Shown here piece by piece: positions 61,935 to 64,000 of a stretch of DNA of 64,000 bases. How positions within the stretch are numbered: position 1 is the stretch's first letter; each line of letters opens with the position of its first letter. The notes beneath the pieces were generated by a model that saw nothing but the letters and a program-made list of their open reading frames with translations, had not been told where the DNA came from and searched no databases. This DNA is from Caldifarciminota bacterium (GTDB taxonomy: Bacteria; Hydrothermota; Tepidihabitantia; B3-TA06). The DNA is taken from positions 62,001-126,000 of the forward strand of contig JAFGSK010000044.1 of the NCBI GenBank assembly GCA_016934635.1. Reading direction: 5' to 3'. The position numbers were made by a program, and so were the translations under genes.

Positions 61935-63701
61935 GTGAGTATCCTAGGAGAGCACGACATCCTCATTTTCCTTTTAGAATTGGCATTCCTTTTGGGTGCG
62001 GCAAGGCTTGCAGGCGAGCTTTGCAAGAAGATACATCAGCCTGCACTGGTCGGTGAACTCCTGGTCGGCATCTTATTCGGGCCGACCGTTTTGGGTCGGC
62101 TGATACCTCAAGAGACTGCCCAGCTTCTTTACGTGGATTCGTCCCAGATGCTGGATACGGTTGCATGGCTCGGCGGCTTTTTCCTGCTTCTTGTCATAGG
62201 TTTCGACGTCGATATAGGCGCTATCTGGAAAAGGAAGCGCTCGTCCCTGACCATCGGCATCGCAGGAGTGCTTATACCCTTGATTATGGGCATCGGTCTG
62301 GCATTCTTATTGCCGCAGGCGTACAAGCTGCTACCGACGGGAATCCCTAGCCTTGTTCCAGAAACCACCGAACCCTGGATATTTGCCCTGTTCCTGGGGA
62401 CCGCGGTAGCAATATCGGCAATCCCTGTGATAGCGCGCGCCCTGCACGACCTTGACATCCTTAAAAGCGACCTCGGACTCGACATACTTTCCGCCTTCGC
62501 GGTGAACGACATCATCGGCTGGGCCGCGTTTACCATCATACTGGGTCTTGCGGTACAATCGAGGTTCAACTGGTTCACCCTTCTCAAGGTTCTTGGAGGA
62601 ACCGCGGTGTTCGTGGGAGTTTGCCTGACCCTGGGCCGCAGGTTCGTGAACTGGGTGGTTCTGAAATTCAACCGCAGCCGCCTGCCCAAACCCGGTATAG
62701 TCTTGACCTTTATCTTCGTTCTGGGTGCGTTGTGCGGGGTCGTTACGCATTACATAGGCATCCACGCATCCCTGGGGTTCCTCCTGGCCGGGATGATGGC
62801 CGGCTCCTCACACCAGATAAAAGGCCGCAGCCGCGACATCATCAGCCAGCTTGTACACGCGGTATTCGTTCCCCTTTTCTTCACGAATATCGGCATCAAG
62901 GTCAACTTCTGGGAGAACTTCGATCTCCTGCTCGTCGGTACGGTCACAGCCGTAGCAATAGGCGGCAAGTTCCTGGGGGCATGGGCAGGTTCAAGGTTTT
63001 CGGGTATTCCCAGGCAGGACTCTGTCTCTATAGGATTCGCCCACATACCGGGCGGGGCCATGGAGATAATCGTCGCCTATCTCGCGCTTGAGGCCGGGAT
63101 CATCAATCCCCCGGTGTTCGAGGCGATACTGGTCGCGGCAATCATCTCCTCGGTCCTCGTGGGACCGCTCCTGACCCTTTCACTGCGCCTGCGCAGGGGA
63201 TTCGACGCGCGGGAGTTCCTTGCCGAGGATGCGGTCCTGTCATCTCTTCATGCCAGAACGCCCGAGGAAGCCATCGCAGAGCTTTGCGAGGCAATAGCAA
63301 GGCATCCCGGGATGCCTCGGGCAAAAGCCTCCTGCGCCGCTGTCGATTTAAGGGAGGAGCTCATGAGTACCGGCATGGAGCTGGGGATAGCCATCCCGCA
63401 CGCAAGGATGCCCGAGCTTGCCAATCCCGTCTTTGCCTTCGGACGCTCGTTGAGAGGCTTGGACTGGAACACCCCTGACGACCTGCCTGTAAAGTTCGTG
63501 TTCCTGATACTCACGCCTGAGCCTGACCGAAAGGACGACCAGGTAAAGATACTGGCCGCTATAGCAAGGGCGTGGAGCGATCCCGCTGTCAGGGAAAAGA
63601 TGCTCGCCGCCGAGGGCCGGGACGAGATGCTTTCGGTATTCAACGCCTCACTCAGGCGAGACTTGCACCGCTTCCGCGGTCGGATTGGATCCCTAAGATA
63701 A
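61935..63701 (+). CDS. CPA2-type cation/proton antiporter fused to a PTS EIIA-like domain
   Basis: The 588-residue protein has about twelve membrane helices (residues 1-400), with the family patterns HQPALVGELLVGILFGPTVL, VNDIIGWAAF (the charged Asp in helix 5 region) and GFLLAGMMAGS. After a linker, the last 150 residues (about 430-585) form an EIIA-like domain with a histidine at IAIPHARMPE (about 496), which is the phosphoryl-acceptor site in PTS enzymes. It may let the phosphotransferase system sense or control the transporter. The start GTG 61935 is chosen because of the leaderless promoter; upstream codons lie in repeat sequence. A second, similar gene starts at 63937. Confidence 0.88.
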   Translation: MSILGEHDILIFLLELAFLLGAARLAGELCKKIHQPALVGELLVGILFGPTVLGRLIPQETAQLLYVDSSQMLDTVAWLGGFFLLLVIGFDVDIGAIWKRKRSSLTIGIAGVLIPLIMGIGLAFLLPQAYKLLPTGIPSLVPETTEPWIFALFLGTAVAISAIPVIARALHDLDILKSDLGLDILSAFAVNDIIGWAAFTIILGLAVQSRFNWFTLLKVLGGTAVFVGVCLTLGRRFVNWVVLKFNRSRLPKPGIVLTFIFVLGALCGVVTHYIGIHASLGFLLAGMMAGSSHQIKGRSRDIISQLVHAVFVPLFFTNIGIKVNFWENFDLLLVGTVTAVAIGGKFLGAWAGSRFSGIPRQDSVSIGFAHIPGGAMEIIVAYLALEAGIINPPVFEAILVAAIISSVLVGPLLTLSLRLRRGFDAREFLAEDAVLSSLHARTPEEAIAELCEAIARHPGMPRAKASCAAVDLREELMSTGMELGIAIPHARMPELANPVFAFGRSLRGLDWNTPDDLPVKFVFLILTPEPDRKDDQVKILAAIARAWSDPAVREKMLAAEGRDEMLSVFNASLRRDLHRFRGRIGSLR

Positions 63702-63903
63702 CCTTCCTTAAGCGACCGATATATTGTGGATTGGTATCATTCTTTTTCGTGACATAGGGTACATGTAATTCCTTTGGAGCGTCCTTGAACTTTCGCAATC
63801 TTCTTAACTTCTCCGAGCCTCAAGTGTTCGCGAAATGAAAAAAGGGGCATTGTTTTCGGGCTCCCTGCGGAGTTGCACAGCAACGGCGTAGGGTTTAAAA
63901 TTA

Positions 63904-63931
63904 TTGACATGTTATTCAGATTGTATATATT
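63904..63931 (+). promoter_or_regulatory. Leaderless promoter of the second antiporter
   Basis: TTGACA (63904-63909) and TATATT (63926-63931) are spaced by 16 bp, with 5 nt to the GTG at 63937. Confidence 0.65.
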
Positions 63932-63936
63932 GAGCC

Positions 63937-64000
63937 GTGCACTTCCTTGCTGAACATAACCTTTTGATCTTTCTCCTTCAACTCGTCGTACTTTTGCTCG
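63937..64000 (+). CDS. N-terminal fragment of a second cation/proton antiporter (cut by window end)
   Basis: GTG 63937 opens a frame of 21 codons, beginning MHFLAEHNLLIFLLQLVVLL. It matches the start of the antiporter at 61935 (SILGEHDILIFLLELAFLL) residue by residue, so a paralogue lies in tandem. The leaderless promoter just upstream supports the start. Confidence 0.75.
   Translation, partial: MHFLAEHNLLIFLLQLVVLLL

Noticed and set aside
63916-64000. Minus-strand frame at the right edge reading EQKYDELKEKDQKVMF to a stop
   Set aside because: The plus-strand frame over the same bases has a leaderless promoter and matches the start of the adjacent antiporter, which explains it better.

Overview
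The window reads as a chromosomal segment of an uncultivated Gram-negative bacterium of the FCB kind, perhaps a WOR-3/TA06-like candidate lineage. Signs of this are three large TonB-dependent receptors with carboxypeptidase-regulatory-like plug extensions, a PorV/UPF0164-type outer-membrane protein, several secreted proteins with type IX-like C-terminal sorting domains, a DUF3160 lipoprotein and a gingipain-like C25 peptidase. Base composition is moderate, with local AT-rich islands at the restriction-type genes. No rRNA, prophage or CRISPR array was seen. The species cannot be named from the sequence alone.

Layout. 0-12 kb: a cut-off gene, a DUF3160 lipoprotein, two small membrane proteins, then a minus-strand operon of TonB receptor, 1114-residue surface protein and PorV-like protein behind a structured leader of about 235 nt. 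12-24 kb: a frameshifted membrane protein, cobO, a SacI-like restriction pair, lemA-htpX, nadE plus a C25 peptidase, and a zinc-ribbon/LRR membrane protein next to a sibling reading frame broken by stops but by no indel. 24-34 kb: three secreted surface proteins (two with YadA-like heads and endosialidase-type chaperone ends), another sorted protein, an AT-rich nuclease-like gene, gltX, a decayed four-helix gene and tRNA-Ser. 34-49 kb: two serine protease-TPR paralogues, an EcoRV-like restriction-modification pair, a long GlmL/MutL-type ATPase, an epimerase, a GNAT, an HNH nuclease, a nuclease-like protein and a TonB receptor. 49-64 kb: a TonB receptor plus DUF4249-like lipoprotein, an internally deleted IS256-type element, fumarase beta subunit, a lipoprotein pair (one broken), yebC, an ECF sigma/anti-sigma/Spy-like operon, a PAP2 phosphatase, and two cation/proton antiporters, the second cut by the window end.

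The strongest genome-wide signal is promoter architecture. More than twenty genes have TTGACA-like and TATAGT-like boxes with a near-invariant 16-bp spacer. About a dozen of these place the ATG or GTG only 5-7 nt after the -10 box, which implies leaderless mRNAs. This rule moved several start codons and revealed the last, truncated gene. The other genes carry AAGGAGG-type ribosome sites. Several genes are disrupted, and gaps hold degenerate dispersed repeats and perfect hairpins, so the segment looks gene-dense but actively decaying at its accessory loci.
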